A stretch of 64,000 bases of DNA from Bradyrhizobium sp. CB1015 (GCF_025200925.1 NZ_CP104174.1:4402001-4466000); one strand, 5' to 3'. Positions 16,834 to 25,155 are shown, numbered from the stretch's first letter. Translations and numbers: made by a program. The notes: a model not told the origin generated them from the sequence alone.

Positions 16834-18117
16834 ATGAGTGAAAGGCCGCCCATTTCACCCCGGAGTCCGCGGGCCGCGCTCGAGCCCGAGCAACTCCCGC
16901 CGCCGCCCAAGCGGTCGGACCGTGCGCGCAATCCGCTCGTCATCGTCGGCAACGCCATCATCACCCTTCTGCTGATCGCCATGCTCGGCGCCGGCGGCGT
17001 CTATTATTACGGCCGCCAGGTGCTCGAGGCGCCCGGACCGCTGAAGGAGGACAAGATCGTCAACATCCCGCAGCGTGCGGGCAAGCGCGACATCGCCGAG
17101 ACGCTGAACCGGGAAGGCGTGACCGACGTCAATCCCTGGGTGTTCATCGCCAGTGTCGCCGCGTTGAAGGCGAGCTCTGACCTCAAGCCGGGTGAGTATT
17201 CGTTCCAGAAGAGCGCCTCGCTGCGCGACGTCATCGCCACCATCGTCGAGGGCAAAGTGGTGCAGCACGCCGTCACGATACCGGAAGGGCTGACCTCCGA
17301 GCAGATCGTGGCGCGGCTGTCCGACAACGACATCTTCACCGGCAGCGTGCGCGAGCTGCCGCGCGAAGGCACGCTGCTCCCGGAGACCTACAAATTCCCG
17401 CGCGGCACGCCGCGCGAGCAGGTGGTCCAGCGCATGCAGCAGGCGCACAAGCGCGTGCTGACGGAGATCTGGGAACGCCGCAATCCGGACATTCCGGTCA
17501 AGACGCCGGAGCAGCTGGTCACGCTGGCGTCCATCATTGAGAAGGAAACCGGCAAGCCGGACGAGCGCAGCCGCGTTGCCGCGGTGTTCGTCAACCGTTT
17601 GAAGCAGCGGATCAAGCTGCAGTCCGATCCGACCATCATCTACGGCCTCGTCGGCGGCAAAGGCACGCTGGGCCGGCCGATCAAGCGCAGCGAGATCACG
17701 CAGCCCTCGCCCTACAACACCTATGTGATCGAGGGCCTGCCGCCGGGCCCGATCTCCAATCCGGGCCGCGCCTCGCTGGAAGCCGCCGCCAACCCGGCCC
17801 GCACCCGCGACCTCTATTTCGTCGCCGACGGCACCGGCGGGCACGCCTTCACCGAAACCTACGACGCGCACCAGAAGAACGTCGCCAAGCTCCGCGCGAT
17901 GGAGAAGCAGATCCAGAACGACACGGTCGAGCCGGCCGAGGACGCGCAGCCGCCGGCGGCTGCCGGGCCTGGCGCCGCCGACGCGCCGACCGCGACCACG
18001 CCGGCACGGCCCAATCAGCAGAAGAAGCCGCCAGCGGCACGCCCGGCTGGTCCCGCCAATCCCGCACCGGCCCGGCAGGGCGCGGTGCAGCCGTCACCGC
18101 CGGTGGTCCAGCGCTGA
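16834..18117 (+). CDS. mltG: endolytic murein transglycosylase MltG
   Basis: Membrane-bound lytic transglycosylase (YceG family) that cleaves nascent glycan strands and sets their length. The 427-residue protein has a cytoplasmic Pro-rich N terminus, one membrane helix at about 34-57, a LysM-like region (about 70-140), and the catalytic domain with Glu236 in LASIIEKETG and the LQSDPTIIYG block. Beyond about residue 365 there is a disordered Pro/Ala-rich tail longer than in E. coli. It lies between fabF and yicC. Confidence 0.95.
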   Translation: MSERPPISPRSPRAALEPEQLPPPPKRSDRARNPLVIVGNAIITLLLIAMLGAGGVYYYGRQVLEAPGPLKEDKIVNIPQRAGKRDIAETLNREGVTDVNPWVFIASVAALKASSDLKPGEYSFQKSASLRDVIATIVEGKVVQHAVTIPEGLTSEQIVARLSDNDIFTGSVRELPREGTLLPETYKFPRGTPREQVVQRMQQAHKRVLTEIWERRNPDIPVKTPEQLVTLASIIEKETGKPDERSRVAAVFVNRLKQRIKLQSDPTIIYGLVGGKGTLGRPIKRSEITQPSPYNTYVIEGLPPGPISNPGRASLEAAANPARTRDLYFVADGTGGHAFTETYDAHQKNVAKLRAMEKQIQNDTVEPAEDAQPPAAAGPGAADAPTATTPARPNQQKKPPAARPAGPANPAPARQGAVQPSPPVVQR

Positions 18118-18178
18118 GCCCGCGCGCAGACCAGCTGGCGGGCATTGCGCATTCCACTTTCCGGCAAAATAGTCTTAA

Positions 18179-18208
18179 GATTCGCGTGGCTTGATGGCCT
18201 CGCGAATC
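18179..18208 (+). other. near-perfect hairpin in the yicC leader
   Basis: GATTCGCG (18179-18186) pairs with CGCGAATC (18201-18208). Inside, GGC and GCC extend the stem after one T-T mismatch, leaving a TTGATG loop. It is placed 25 bp before the yicC start and 61 bp after mltG. No U-run follows, so it is more likely an RNA processing, stabilising or translation-affecting element than a terminator. Confidence 0.5.
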
Positions 18209-18233
18209 CCGTGTTCCTGGAGAATCTGAACTG

Positions 18234-19121
18234 ATGGCGCTGTCGTCCATGACCGGCTTTGCGAGAAGCCACGGCGCGAGCGGGCCGTACACGTTCGAAT
18301 GGGAGTTGAAGTCGGTCAACGCCAAGGGCTTTGACTTGCGCGTGCGGCTGCCGCAGGGGTTCGACGAGCTCGAGTCCCACGCCAAGAAGCGCGCCGGCGA
18401 GCTGCTCTCGCGCGGCACCGTCTACGCCAATCTCAACGTCAAGCGCACCAACGCCGCCACCACGGTGCGCGTCAACGAGGACGTGCTCAACGCCGTGCTA
18501 AAGGCTGCCGCGCTGATCTCGGGGAAGGTCGACGCGGTGGCGCCGAGCATCGACGGCCTGCTCGCCATCAAGGGCGTCGTCGAGGTCGCCGAGCCCGAGG
18601 GCGACGAGGCGGAGGACAAGGCCGCGCGCGCCGCTGCCGCCGAGGCCTTCGACAAGGCGCTCGACGAGCTCGTCGCGATGCGCAAGCGCGAGGGCACGTC
18701 GCTCGGCCAGATCCTGACCCAGCGCGTCGACGAGATCGAGCAGCTGGCAAAGAAAGCGGAAGCCGCGCCCGGCCGCAAGCCGGAGGCGATCAAGGCGAAG
18801 CTCTCTGAGCAAATCGCAGCGCTGCTCGACACGTCCGACCGCTTCGATTCCGACCGCCTGATGCAGGAGGCGATCCTGATCGCGACCAAGGCCGACATCC
18901 GCGAGGAGCTCGACCGCATCGCCTCGCACATCGCGCAGGCGCGCGAGCTGATCGGCAAGGGCGGCCCGATCGGCCGCAAGCTCGACTTCCTGGCGCAGGA
19001 GTTTCACCGCGAGGTCAACACCTGCTGCTCGAAGTCGAACGATATCGAGCTGACCAATACGGGCCTCGCCATGAAGAACGTGGTCGAGCAGTTCCGCGAG
19101 CAGGTGCAGAATCTGGAGTGA
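18234..19121 (+). CDS. yicC: YicC family endoribonuclease
   Basis: 295-residue YicC/YloC protein. It begins MALSSMTGFARSHGASGPY, and the C-terminal block CCSKSNDIELTNTGLAMKNV has the acidic and basic residues typical of the domain. YicC-type proteins are endoribonucleases implicated in RNA turnover, stress and stationary-phase phenotypes. ATG 18234 follows GGAGAATCTGA. The gene ends 3 bp before gmk, a conserved pairing. A strong RNA hairpin precedes it. Confidence 0.92.
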   Translation: MALSSMTGFARSHGASGPYTFEWELKSVNAKGFDLRVRLPQGFDELESHAKKRAGELLSRGTVYANLNVKRTNAATTVRVNEDVLNAVLKAAALISGKVDAVAPSIDGLLAIKGVVEVAEPEGDEAEDKAARAAAAEAFDKALDELVAMRKREGTSLGQILTQRVDEIEQLAKKAEAAPGRKPEAIKAKLSEQIAALLDTSDRFDSDRLMQEAILIATKADIREELDRIASHIAQARELIGKGGPIGRKLDFLAQEFHREVNTCCSKSNDIELTNTGLAMKNVVEQFREQVQNLE

Positions 19122-19124
19122 TCG

Positions 19125-19784
19125 ATGACGACGGGCGGTCACGGAACTGACGGTGTCGAACGGCGCGGATTGATGTTCGTGCTGTCCTCGCCATCAGGTG
19201 CGGGCAAGACGACGCTGTCGCGTCTTTTGATCGAGCGGATGCCCGGCCTCAAAATGTCGGTCTCGGCGACCACGCGGCCGATGCGCCCGGGTGAGGTCAA
19301 CGGCAAGGATTATACGTTCGTCGACAAGGCGACGTTCGACGCGATGGTCAAGGCCGACGAACTCCTGGAATGGGCGACCGTGTTCGACAACAGCTACGGC
19401 ACGCCGCGCGGACCCGTCGAGGCGGCGCTGTCGGCAGGCCAGGATGTGCTGTTCGACATCGACTGGCAAGGGACTCAGCAATTGAAGCAGAAGGCGCGCG
19501 CCGACGTCGTCAGCGTCTTCATCCTGCCGCCCTCGGCGGCCGACCTCGAGAAGCGCCTGCACTCGCGCGCGCAGGATTCCGACGAGGTGATCCGCAAGCG
19601 CATGAGCCGCGCCAGCGACGAGATGAGTCACTGGGCCGAGTACGACTACATCGTGATCAACCACGCGGTCGACGAGGCTTTCGCCGAGGTGCAGTCGATC
19701 CTCAAGGCCGAGCGCCTCAAGCGCGAGCGGCGGATCGGCCTCGTAGGCTTCGTTCGAAGTTTGCAAGGTCAGCTTCAAGGTTAG
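19125..19784 (+). CDS. gmk: guanylate kinase
   Basis: Phosphorylates GMP to GDP. The 219-residue protein has the P-loop SSPSGAGKTTLS (about 21-32), the GMP-binding segment SATTRPMRPGEVNGKDY, and DIDWQGTQQLK. Its N terminus is about 12 residues longer than usual. It sits 3 bp after yicC and is probably co-transcribed. Its last 68 bp overlap the convergent gene on the minus strand ending at 19717. Confidence 0.97.
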   Translation: MTTGGHGTDGVERRGLMFVLSSPSGAGKTTLSRLLIERMPGLKMSVSATTRPMRPGEVNGKDYTFVDKATFDAMVKADELLEWATVFDNSYGTPRGPVEAALSAGQDVLFDIDWQGTQQLKQKARADVVSVFILPPSAADLEKRLHSRAQDSDEVIRKRMSRASDEMSHWAEYDYIVINHAVDEAFAEVQSILKAERLKRERRIGLVGFVRSLQGQLQG

Positions 19785-20952
19785 GCCGCGACAGGCGCGG
19801 CCCTTGCTTGGCCAGCTGTTCCAGCATCGTCGTGATGCCGTCGACGTCGACGTCGACGGCATCGGCGTCACGACCTGCCGGCGCGTCATCGTTAGCCTTG
19901 CCGATCTCGCCGGCGCCGAGCTTGGGCGCTGCGGCGACGGGCTGGAATATCTTCTCGACCATCTCGTTCTCGACCTTGTTGCTTCTGGTCTCGACGGGCT
20001 CTGCGGCCGGAGCGGCGGCACGTTGCCTGCGCGCGTCGATCAGCTCGATCTCGCGACCGATCGCGGCAAGTTTCGTCACTTGTCTTGTCGGTTGCGGACG
20101 TGCCGCATCGAAGTCGATCGGGCGCGGCGGCTGGGCGGCGGCCGGCATTGAATCGCGCCAGGGCGCACGGCTTCCGTCCTGGTTCTGCGCCTGCCAATCG
20201 TCCCAACGTCCGTGACGGTCCGCCGACCGGAGGCGGACGCGCGCGCCGGCGAAGCGGTAGATCAGGCTCGCCAGGATTCCGGCGAGCGCGAGCGCGCCGC
20301 CGATCACGAGCAGCAGCATCTGCAGCGAGCCGGTCGGCTTGTCAGTCGTGCTGTTGTCTGCCGCAGCGAGCGCCACGGGCGAGGAGGATTTCGCCGGCTT
20401 TGCGCTCGGCTGCGCGGCCGCTGCGACAACGGTCGGTGCCGGCGGCGACGCGGGTGGAGCGGATGCTGTGGAGACATCGGGCCAGGGCGCGGCGCCAGCG
20501 GGTTGCTGCGTGTTGCCGTCAGCGGCCTGATCCGCGGATTGTTGCACCGGTGTCGCAGCAGCGGCTTGCATCGGAACGTTTGCCGTCTTGGCAGCAGCAG
20601 TGCCGCGCGGCGTCAGATATTCGGCGCGCGCGTCCTGCACCGGGTTCTGCTGCGGCGCCGGCGCATCCGCGGTCGGTGCATCGCTGCCGGCCGGGGCGGC
20701 CTGCGCGGTCCTCGCGCTCTCCTTCTCACCGGCGGCGCGCAGATACCAGCATTTGCGCTTCGTCGTGCGATCGAGGCGGTAGTACCAGTGCTGGCCCTGC
20801 GGCGCGGCATCCTTCGGCGAAGCCAGGCAGTCGGGCGCCGCGTTGGCCGTGCTCGATGGCGGAGGCGCGTTCTGCGATACCGCGGCCAGTGGCGCGCCAG
20901 CAAGGATGCTGGCGACGAGGGTCGAAATGAACTTTGCGGCGCGGTTGCCCAT
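19717..20952 (-). CDS. exported/membrane-anchored hypothetical protein with low-complexity linker
   Basis: 411 residues from ATG 20952 (MGNRAAKFISTLVASILAG), with GGGAGACCAGG upstream; the frame is open further upstream but without a signal sequence or ribosome-binding site. Residues 1-27 form a signal peptide. Next comes a small conserved-looking motif, PQGQHWYYRLDRTTKRKCWYL (about 50-70), found in other rhizobial envelope proteins. Then an Ala/Pro/Gln-rich linker, a membrane helix (LQMLLLVIGGALALAGILAS, about 220-240), and a cytoplasmic charged tail. Function unknown. The 3' end overlaps gmk by 68 bp in convergent orientation. Confidence 0.7.
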   Translation of the reverse strand: MGNRAAKFISTLVASILAGAPLAAVSQNAPPPSSTANAAPDCLASPKDAAPQGQHWYYRLDRTTKRKCWYLRAAGEKESARTAQAAPAGSDAPTADAPAPQQNPVQDARAEYLTPRGTAAAKTANVPMQAAAATPVQQSADQAADGNTQQPAGAAPWPDVSTASAPPASPPAPTVVAAAAQPSAKPAKSSSPVALAAADNSTTDKPTGSLQMLLLVIGGALALAGILASLIYRFAGARVRLRSADRHGRWDDWQAQNQDGSRAPWRDSMPAAAQPPRPIDFDAARPQPTRQVTKLAAIGREIELIDARRQRAAAPAAEPVETRSNKVENEMVEKIFQPVAAAPKLGAGEIGKANDDAPAGRDADAVDVDVDGITTMLEQLAKQGPRLSRPNLEADLANFERSLRGRSAARA

Positions 20953-21234
20953 CCTGGTCTCCCGGTTACGCATGACGCAACTCTTTACCACCCCTTTGTC
21001 ATCAAAGACTTGGGTGGCAATGAGCCGCAAATCCGGAGAGGATGTGGCTTGAATCGGGCCTGCGCGCCGTTCGTTCCGCCGCGAAATCAGGCTTTTTCCC
21101 TTACTGCTTGGTCGAGCTCCAGGTTCCGCCGCACGGGATGGATCACGGGTTCGCCGAAGGCTCGGCCTTCCCCCTCCATGGCTTGGCAGCTTTGACATTG
21201 CCTCTTCTCCAGTCGCCGCCAACAATTGACAACG
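20953..21234. other. intergenic region, divergent promoters
   Basis: Together with the operator at 21235-21273 this makes about 380 bp without a gene, between the minus-strand envelope protein and the plus-strand ArsR gene. A TTGACA at 21226-21231 followed 18 bp later by TAATCA (21250-21255) is a candidate promoter for the ArsR operon. Nothing else is recognised. Confidence 0.45.
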
Positions 21235-21273
21235 ATCATTAGTTTGCACTAATCATTAGCTATAACTAATGAT
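21235..21273. promoter_or_regulatory. repeated ATCATTAG operator of the ArsR-type regulator
   Basis: ATCATTAG occurs at 21235-21242 and 21252-21259, and its inverse CTAATGAT at 21266-21273. The last two form a perfect inverted repeat with a 6-bp CTATAA centre. A second, smaller repeat is ATTAG/CTAAT at 21238-21253. This is the AT-rich palindromic style of ArsR/SmtB operators and lies 64 bp before the regulator's start. Confidence 0.65.
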
Positions 21274-21336
21274 GCCAGGAAATGTGGGGCAAGTTGCAGA
21301 TCGGAAGATCTGGCCGGCATCGGGCGGTGAGTGGCT

Positions 21337-21654
21337 ATGGCTAAAGACAGCGCACAACTGGCTGCTCTCGGCGATCCGACCCGCAGGCGGATCTTCGAGC
21401 TTGTCGGTGCACGGCCACGCACGGTCGCTGAGATCACGCGACAGCTGACGGTGTCCCAGTCGGCCGTTTCACAGCATCTGAAGGTGCTGCGCGAATCTCG
21501 CTTGGTTCGCGCAGAGCCGAAGGGGGCCAGCAACGTCTATCACATCGATCCAGCGGGGCTCGGCCAGATGCGCGCGTGGCTCGACCGGTTCTGGAGCGAC
21601 ACGCTGGCCGCTTACAAGTTAGCCGTCGAGAAACCACCGGAGGGACCCAAATGA
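21337..21654 (+). CDS. ArsR family winged-helix regulator
   Basis: 105 residues from ATG 21337 (GTG 21331 is an alternative). The winged helix is complete: AALGDPTRRRIFELVGARPRT, then VAEITRQLTVSQSAVSQHLKVLRESRLVRAEPKG with recognition helix near 42-55. There are no metal-binding cysteines of the ELCVC type, which fits the subfamily paired with SRPBCC (AHSA1) proteins. The stop codon overlaps the start of the next gene (ATGA), so translation is coupled. It probably represses its own operon at the ATCATTAG repeats. Confidence 0.9.
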   Translation: MAKDSAQLAALGDPTRRRIFELVGARPRTVAEITRQLTVSQSAVSQHLKVLRESRLVRAEPKGASNVYHIDPAGLGQMRAWLDRFWSDTLAAYKLAVEKPPEGPK

Positions 21655-22136
21655 ATACACGTGTGTCGGTTGCGCCCGTAAAACATTCCATCGTCGTCGA
21701 GGCGCCGATCGAGCGCGCGTTCAAGGTCTTCACCGAAGACTTCGGCAGCTTCAAGCCGCGCGAGCACAATCTACTCGCCGTCCCCATTGCGGAGACTGTA
21801 TTCGAGCCTCGGGTGGGCGGAAGCATCTATGATCGGGGGATCGACGGCAGCGAATGCCGCTGGGCGCGTGTGCTGGCGTTTGAACCACCCAATCGAGTCC
21901 TCTTGAGCTGGGACATCAGCCCGCGCTGGCAAATCGAAACCGATCCCGCCAAGACCAGTGAATGGGAGGTCCGGTTCATTGCGGAGACAGCAAGCCGGAC
22001 CCGCTTGGAGCTGGAGCACCGTCACTTCGATCGGCATGGCGAAGGCTGGGAAGGCGTCCGCAGCGGCGTTGATAGTGATCAGGGTTGGCCGCTCTATCTG
22101 CGGCAGTTTGCCGAGCTGATTGCCGGCAAAGGTTGA
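21651..22136 (+). CDS. SRPBCC/AHSA1-domain protein
   Basis: 161-residue START-like (activator of Hsp90 ATPase homologue) protein. The N-terminal strand is KHSIVVEAPIERAFKVFTED, the middle has GGSIYDRGIDGSECRWARVLAFEPP, and the C-terminal helix follows HGEGWEGVRSGVDSD with GWPLYLRQFAELI, all typical of AHSA1 proteins. The hydrophobic cavity binds an unknown small molecule. It overlaps the ArsR regulator by 4 bp. Pairs of this kind are common and the ligand is rarely known. Confidence 0.85.
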   Translation: MNTRVSVAPVKHSIVVEAPIERAFKVFTEDFGSFKPREHNLLAVPIAETVFEPRVGGSIYDRGIDGSECRWARVLAFEPPNRVLLSWDISPRWQIETDPAKTSEWEVRFIAETASRTRLELEHRHFDRHGEGWEGVRSGVDSDQGWPLYLRQFAELIAGKG

Positions 22137-22252
22137 CGCGCCGTTCCAACGCGGCGTCATGATGATCTGAGGAGGCCCTTTCGAGCCCTGCTCCGAGAGG
22201 GCCCGGAAACTTCTCACCTCCGCAGCCGTTATTTCGCGGCTGAGGAGGCGTC

Positions 22253-22870
22253 ATGCCGGTCAAGGATCAGATCAAGAATTTCGCCAAGAAGCTGGTGGAG
22301 GAGCAGCCCGATGCGGCAACGCTGCGGGCGCTGGTGCGGGCCCGCAAGCCGACCGCCATGCACTTTCGCGACGATGGCATCGTGCCGAACAATCCGCTCC
22401 TCCCGGCGCTGCTGTATCGCGGGGCGGTGAAGCTGAACGGTCGGCGCTTTCCGCCCGAGGTCGTCATCGACACGCTGTTCGACACGAATGGCTGGGGCCG
22501 GTCGTGGCGCGACACCGTGTACGACTTCGTCCACTATCATTCGCAGATCCATGAAGTAATGGGTGTGGCGCGCGGTGCGGCGAGGATCGAGTGCGGCGGA
22601 ATCAAAGGCCGCATCCTGAATGTGAAAGCCGGCGACGTTCTGGTCCTTCCCGCGGGCACCGGCCACCGGCTGATCGACTCCAGCCGGGACTTTCTGGCCG
22701 TCGGAGCCTACCCGCAGGGCGGCACCTATGACGAATGCACCGACACGCGCCAGCATTCTGACGCGGTCAAGCGCATTGCCAAGGTCCGCAAGCCCAAGAC
22801 GGATCCCGTGCTGGGGAGCGGCGGGCCGCTACTCGCCGCGTGGCGGACAAAGTCGCGACGGGCAGGGTAG
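22253..22870 (+). CDS. cupin-domain protein
   Basis: 205 residues. A single cupin barrel covers about 85-165, with the metal-site histidines in YHSQIHEVMGVARG and the second cupin motif in VKAGDVLVLPAGTGHRLID. The N-terminal half (PTAMHFRDDGIVPNNPLLPAL) resembles YjlB-like cupins. The function is unknown; a sugar- or small-molecule-binding or isomerase role is possible. It is a single gene, following the SRPBCC gene by 116 bp, with GAGGAGGCGTC before the ATG. Confidence 0.8.
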   Translation: MPVKDQIKNFAKKLVEEQPDAATLRALVRARKPTAMHFRDDGIVPNNPLLPALLYRGAVKLNGRRFPPEVVIDTLFDTNGWGRSWRDTVYDFVHYHSQIHEVMGVARGAARIECGGIKGRILNVKAGDVLVLPAGTGHRLIDSSRDFLAVGAYPQGGTYDECTDTRQHSDAVKRIAKVRKPKTDPVLGSGGPLLAAWRTKSRRAG

Positions 22871-22913
22871 CGCGTCGTGCGCCCCGGCCAGATCGCACGT
22901 TCATCCGTTCCGC

Positions 22914-23615
22914 TCAGCTCAGATAGTCCGGCGTGAAATCCGCCAGTCTCCGCAGCTCGTCGGGCTGGAGCAGCTCGATCTCGCTGCTTTCCCAGGCGAT
23001 CAACCCGCGATGCCTCAGCTCCTGGATGGTGCGATTGACGTGGACGATCGACAGTCCGCAGGCGTCAGCGACGTGACGTTGCGTCATCGGCATCTGGAAA
23101 CTGTTCCCTTTGACGAGGCCGACGACCGCCAGCCTTGCGGCCAGCTCGCAGATGAGGTGCGCGACCTTGGGCAGCGCCGCCTGCGCGCCGAGGCGGGCGA
23201 TCCATTGCCGCGAGACCGCGGCGTCGATCAGCGTCGCGCGCCAGAAGGCGCGGGTCAGGTGGATCGAGCTGTCGAGCAACTGGCGGAGCTGGCTGTGGGC
23301 GACGGTGCCGACGATGGTCGGGCCGAGCCCCACGAGGTCCGCGTCCATCGGCGAGACCAGCAGCGTGTGCAGGCACGGCATGTCGCCGGGTACGTGGAAG
23401 GCGAGGGTCTGGCTGCGATCGCCGACGATGCGCGACTGGTAAAGAAAGCCGCTGACGACGAAGACGCAGCGGGTCGCGGCCTCGCCCTGGCGCAGCACGA
23501 TCTCGCCATCCGCGACCTGGCGCAGCGTGGACGGCAAGCCCGCGATCTGTCGGCGCTCGTCCTCGGACAGGCCTTCGATCGCCTGGAGACGGGCGATGAA
23601 CTTCGGATGCGGCAT
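22914..23615 (-). CDS. Crp/Fnr family regulator (first paralogue)
   Basis: 233 residues from ATG 23615 (MPHPKFIARLQAIEGLSEDE), preceded by GCGAGGC. The cyclic-nucleotide-binding-like beta roll spans about 20-130 (VADGEIVLRQGEAATRCVFVV) and the helix-turn-helix about 170-195 (RHVADACGLSIVHVNRTIQE). There is no FNR-type N-terminal cysteine cluster, and the PRL-type cAMP phosphate cassette is not evident, so the signal is unknown. The frame is open far upstream, but that extension does not resemble the family. A 79-codon gene lies 17 bp upstream on the same strand. Confidence 0.9.
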   Translation of the reverse strand: MPHPKFIARLQAIEGLSEDERRQIAGLPSTLRQVADGEIVLRQGEAATRCVFVVSGFLYQSRIVGDRSQTLAFHVPGDMPCLHTLLVSPMDADLVGLGPTIVGTVAHSQLRQLLDSSIHLTRAFWRATLIDAAVSRQWIARLGAQAALPKVAHLICELAARLAVVGLVKGNSFQMPMTQRHVADACGLSIVHVNRTIQELRHRGLIAWESSEIELLQPDELRRLADFTPDYLS

Positions 23616-23632
23616 GAGCCTCGCGTGCCGCT

Positions 23633-23872
23633 TCAGCGGTCCCGCGGCACCGGCGCCTCGGCCAAGCGACGCGACAGTTTCGCAAGCGTCCAGTCGGAAA
23701 CCGGCGCGGATCGGAACTCGCGGATGGCGCGGGCGAGCTCCTGATCCGACATCGGCTGGACCGGCTCCCTCAGCGTTCCCTTCAGCAAGGCATCGCTGAT
23801 GCTGTCCAGATGCTCGCCCGCATCGGATTCGAACAGGCGGCGGATGCGCTCCAGGAGAGTGGTACTTTTCAT
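23633..23872 (-). CDS. hypothetical 79-residue protein upstream of a Crp/Fnr gene
   Basis: Open frame MKSTTLLERIRRLFESDAGE... of 79 residues, predicted helical and charged, with no known domain, signal or membrane segment. It ends 17 bp before the Crp/Fnr gene and shares its strand, so it may be co-transcribed. The start lacks a strong ribosome-binding site. The even distribution of charged residues and the tight linkage favour a real gene, but no family is recognised. Confidence 0.5.
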   Translation of the reverse strand: MKSTTLLERIRRLFESDAGEHLDSISDALLKGTLREPVQPMSDQELARAIREFRSAPVSDWTLAKLSRRLAEAPVPRDR

Positions 23873-23992
23873 AAGAAGGCCGGCTCGGTCCGAAATCGGG
23901 GGGATTGGTGTGGCTGCGATCGGTGCGTCGCAGGCCGATTAGCAACCTGTGCTTCCGATCGGCGTTCTAGTCCGCTGAACGCAAGCCGGACG

Positions 23993-24004
23993 TATCATTT
24001 GATA
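23993..24004. promoter_or_regulatory. short palindrome upstream of the second Crp/Fnr gene
   Basis: TATCA-TT-TGATA is a 12-bp perfect inverted repeat lying 25 bp before ATG 24030, in the 157-bp divergent gap between the two Crp/Fnr transcription units. It could be a regulatory site, but it does not match the 14-bp FixK/FNR consensus spacing. Confidence 0.35.
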
Positions 24005-24029
24005 GAACCGGCGCGATTATTGGCGCCCC

Positions 24030-24767
24030 ATGGAAAAAGCTCACAACGTGCTGATACGGAACCTCGGCGAGCACACCGCGCTCGCAGAGGAGGACATGGC
24101 CGAGATTCGCGCGCTGACCTTGTTGCTGCGCGATTTTGCGCCCAACGAGGATTTCATCCGTCAAGGCGACGAACCCGAGCATTCCGCTTTGGTCGTTTCC
24201 GGCATGGTTGCCCGCTATCACCTGCTCGGCAGCGGGCGGCGGCAATATCTGGCGTTCCATCTCACCGGCGATCTTCCGGACGCGCAGGGGCTGTTCATCG
24301 ACCAGATGGATCACGGGCTCAGTGCGCTCGGGCCGGCATCGGTCGCGTTCATCCCGCACCGCGAATTGTTCATCGCGTTCCGGCGGCGGCCGGCCTTCGG
24401 GCTCGCCGTCTGGCGCGAGACGCTGCGCGATGCCGCGATCTTTCGCGAGGCCATCACCAACAACAGCGCCCGGTCGATGCAGGCGCGCATGGCGCACCTG
24501 TTTTGCGAGCTGTTCTACCGCGCCCGCGCGGCGCAGCTGGTCCGCGGCAATCGCTGCCGCATGCCGATCAGCCTCGCGCAACTCGGCGAGACGCTCGGCA
24601 TGGCGATCGCGACGGTGAACCGGACGCTCGCCGATCTCAGGCGCAGCGGCGCAATGGATCTTCGTGACGGCGAGCTGGTCGTGCTGAAATGGCGCGAGCT
24701 GCAGCGGCTCGGCGATTTCAGTCCGGCCTATCTGCATCTGAAGCAGCAATCGCCGCCGCCTGCGTGA
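24030..24767 (+). CDS. Crp/Fnr family regulator (second paralogue)
   Basis: 245 residues. The sensor barrel is at about 15-135 (LLLRDFAPNEDFIRQGDEPEHSALVV), followed by the dimer helix and a helix-turn-helix (LAQLGETLGMAIATVNRTLADLRRSG, about 188-213). It shares overall architecture with the product of 22914-23615 (RQGE/RQGD, VNRT) but is clearly diverged. No FNR cysteines are present. It is transcribed divergently from the first paralogue's operon. Such short Crp/Fnr proteins are numerous in Bradyrhizobium and most have no assigned effector. Confidence 0.9.
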   Translation: MEKAHNVLIRNLGEHTALAEEDMAEIRALTLLLRDFAPNEDFIRQGDEPEHSALVVSGMVARYHLLGSGRRQYLAFHLTGDLPDAQGLFIDQMDHGLSALGPASVAFIPHRELFIAFRRRPAFGLAVWRETLRDAAIFREAITNNSARSMQARMAHLFCELFYRARAAQLVRGNRCRMPISLAQLGETLGMAIATVNRTLADLRRSGAMDLRDGELVVLKWRELQRLGDFSPAYLHLKQQSPPPA

Positions 24768-24844
24768 GGCGCGTCGGCGCGGGAGGGCAACAACGCCGCC
24801 GACGCAACGATGTCAGCTGCGCGCGCAGCGATCGCTGTCGGGCA

Positions 24845-25081
24845 TCATCCAAGGCGCGCTTCACGTCTGGCGGCGGCATTGGCCTCCGCCGCAGCCGCGC
24901 GGTACGCGTCGATCGCCCTGTTGGCGAGCATCAGCGGCCGGCGTTCGCCGGCTCGAAGCTGGGCCTCGATGGCGTCGAGCAGGAAGTTCGCGCTCGCGTC
25001 CGGTGGGCCGAGCTCGCCGCTCTTCTCCAGGCAGCTCCAGGCGATGAAGAATGCGCTTTCGACGGTGCAACGGATCGACAT
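24845..25081 (-). CDS. hypothetical 78-residue protein
   Basis: From ATG 25081: MSIRCTVESAFFIAWSCLEKSGELGPPDASANFLLDAIEAQL..., 78 residues, helical and Ala/Glu/Arg-rich toward the end, with no recognised domain. The frame continues upstream but the residues before Met45 look like out-of-frame translation (Arg/Pro-rich). I recall similar short proteins in rhizobial genomes but cannot name a family. It is isolated between the second Crp/Fnr gene and adh. Confidence 0.5.
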   Translation of the reverse strand: MSIRCTVESAFFIAWSCLEKSGELGPPDASANFLLDAIEAQLRAGERRPLMLANRAIDAYRAAAAEANAAARREARLG

Positions 25082-25155
25082 GCGCAGCCAACGCGGCGCG
25101 GCCGCAGGCGTTCCCTGCGGCGGGCGAGACTTGCGTCGGATCCGCCGCGCCGCAG

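Noticed and set aside
22916..23945. A 343-codon version of the first Crp/Fnr gene
   Set aside because: The first 110 residues are Arg/Pro-rich out-of-frame-like sequence overlapping another gene; the family's N terminus begins at ATG 23615.
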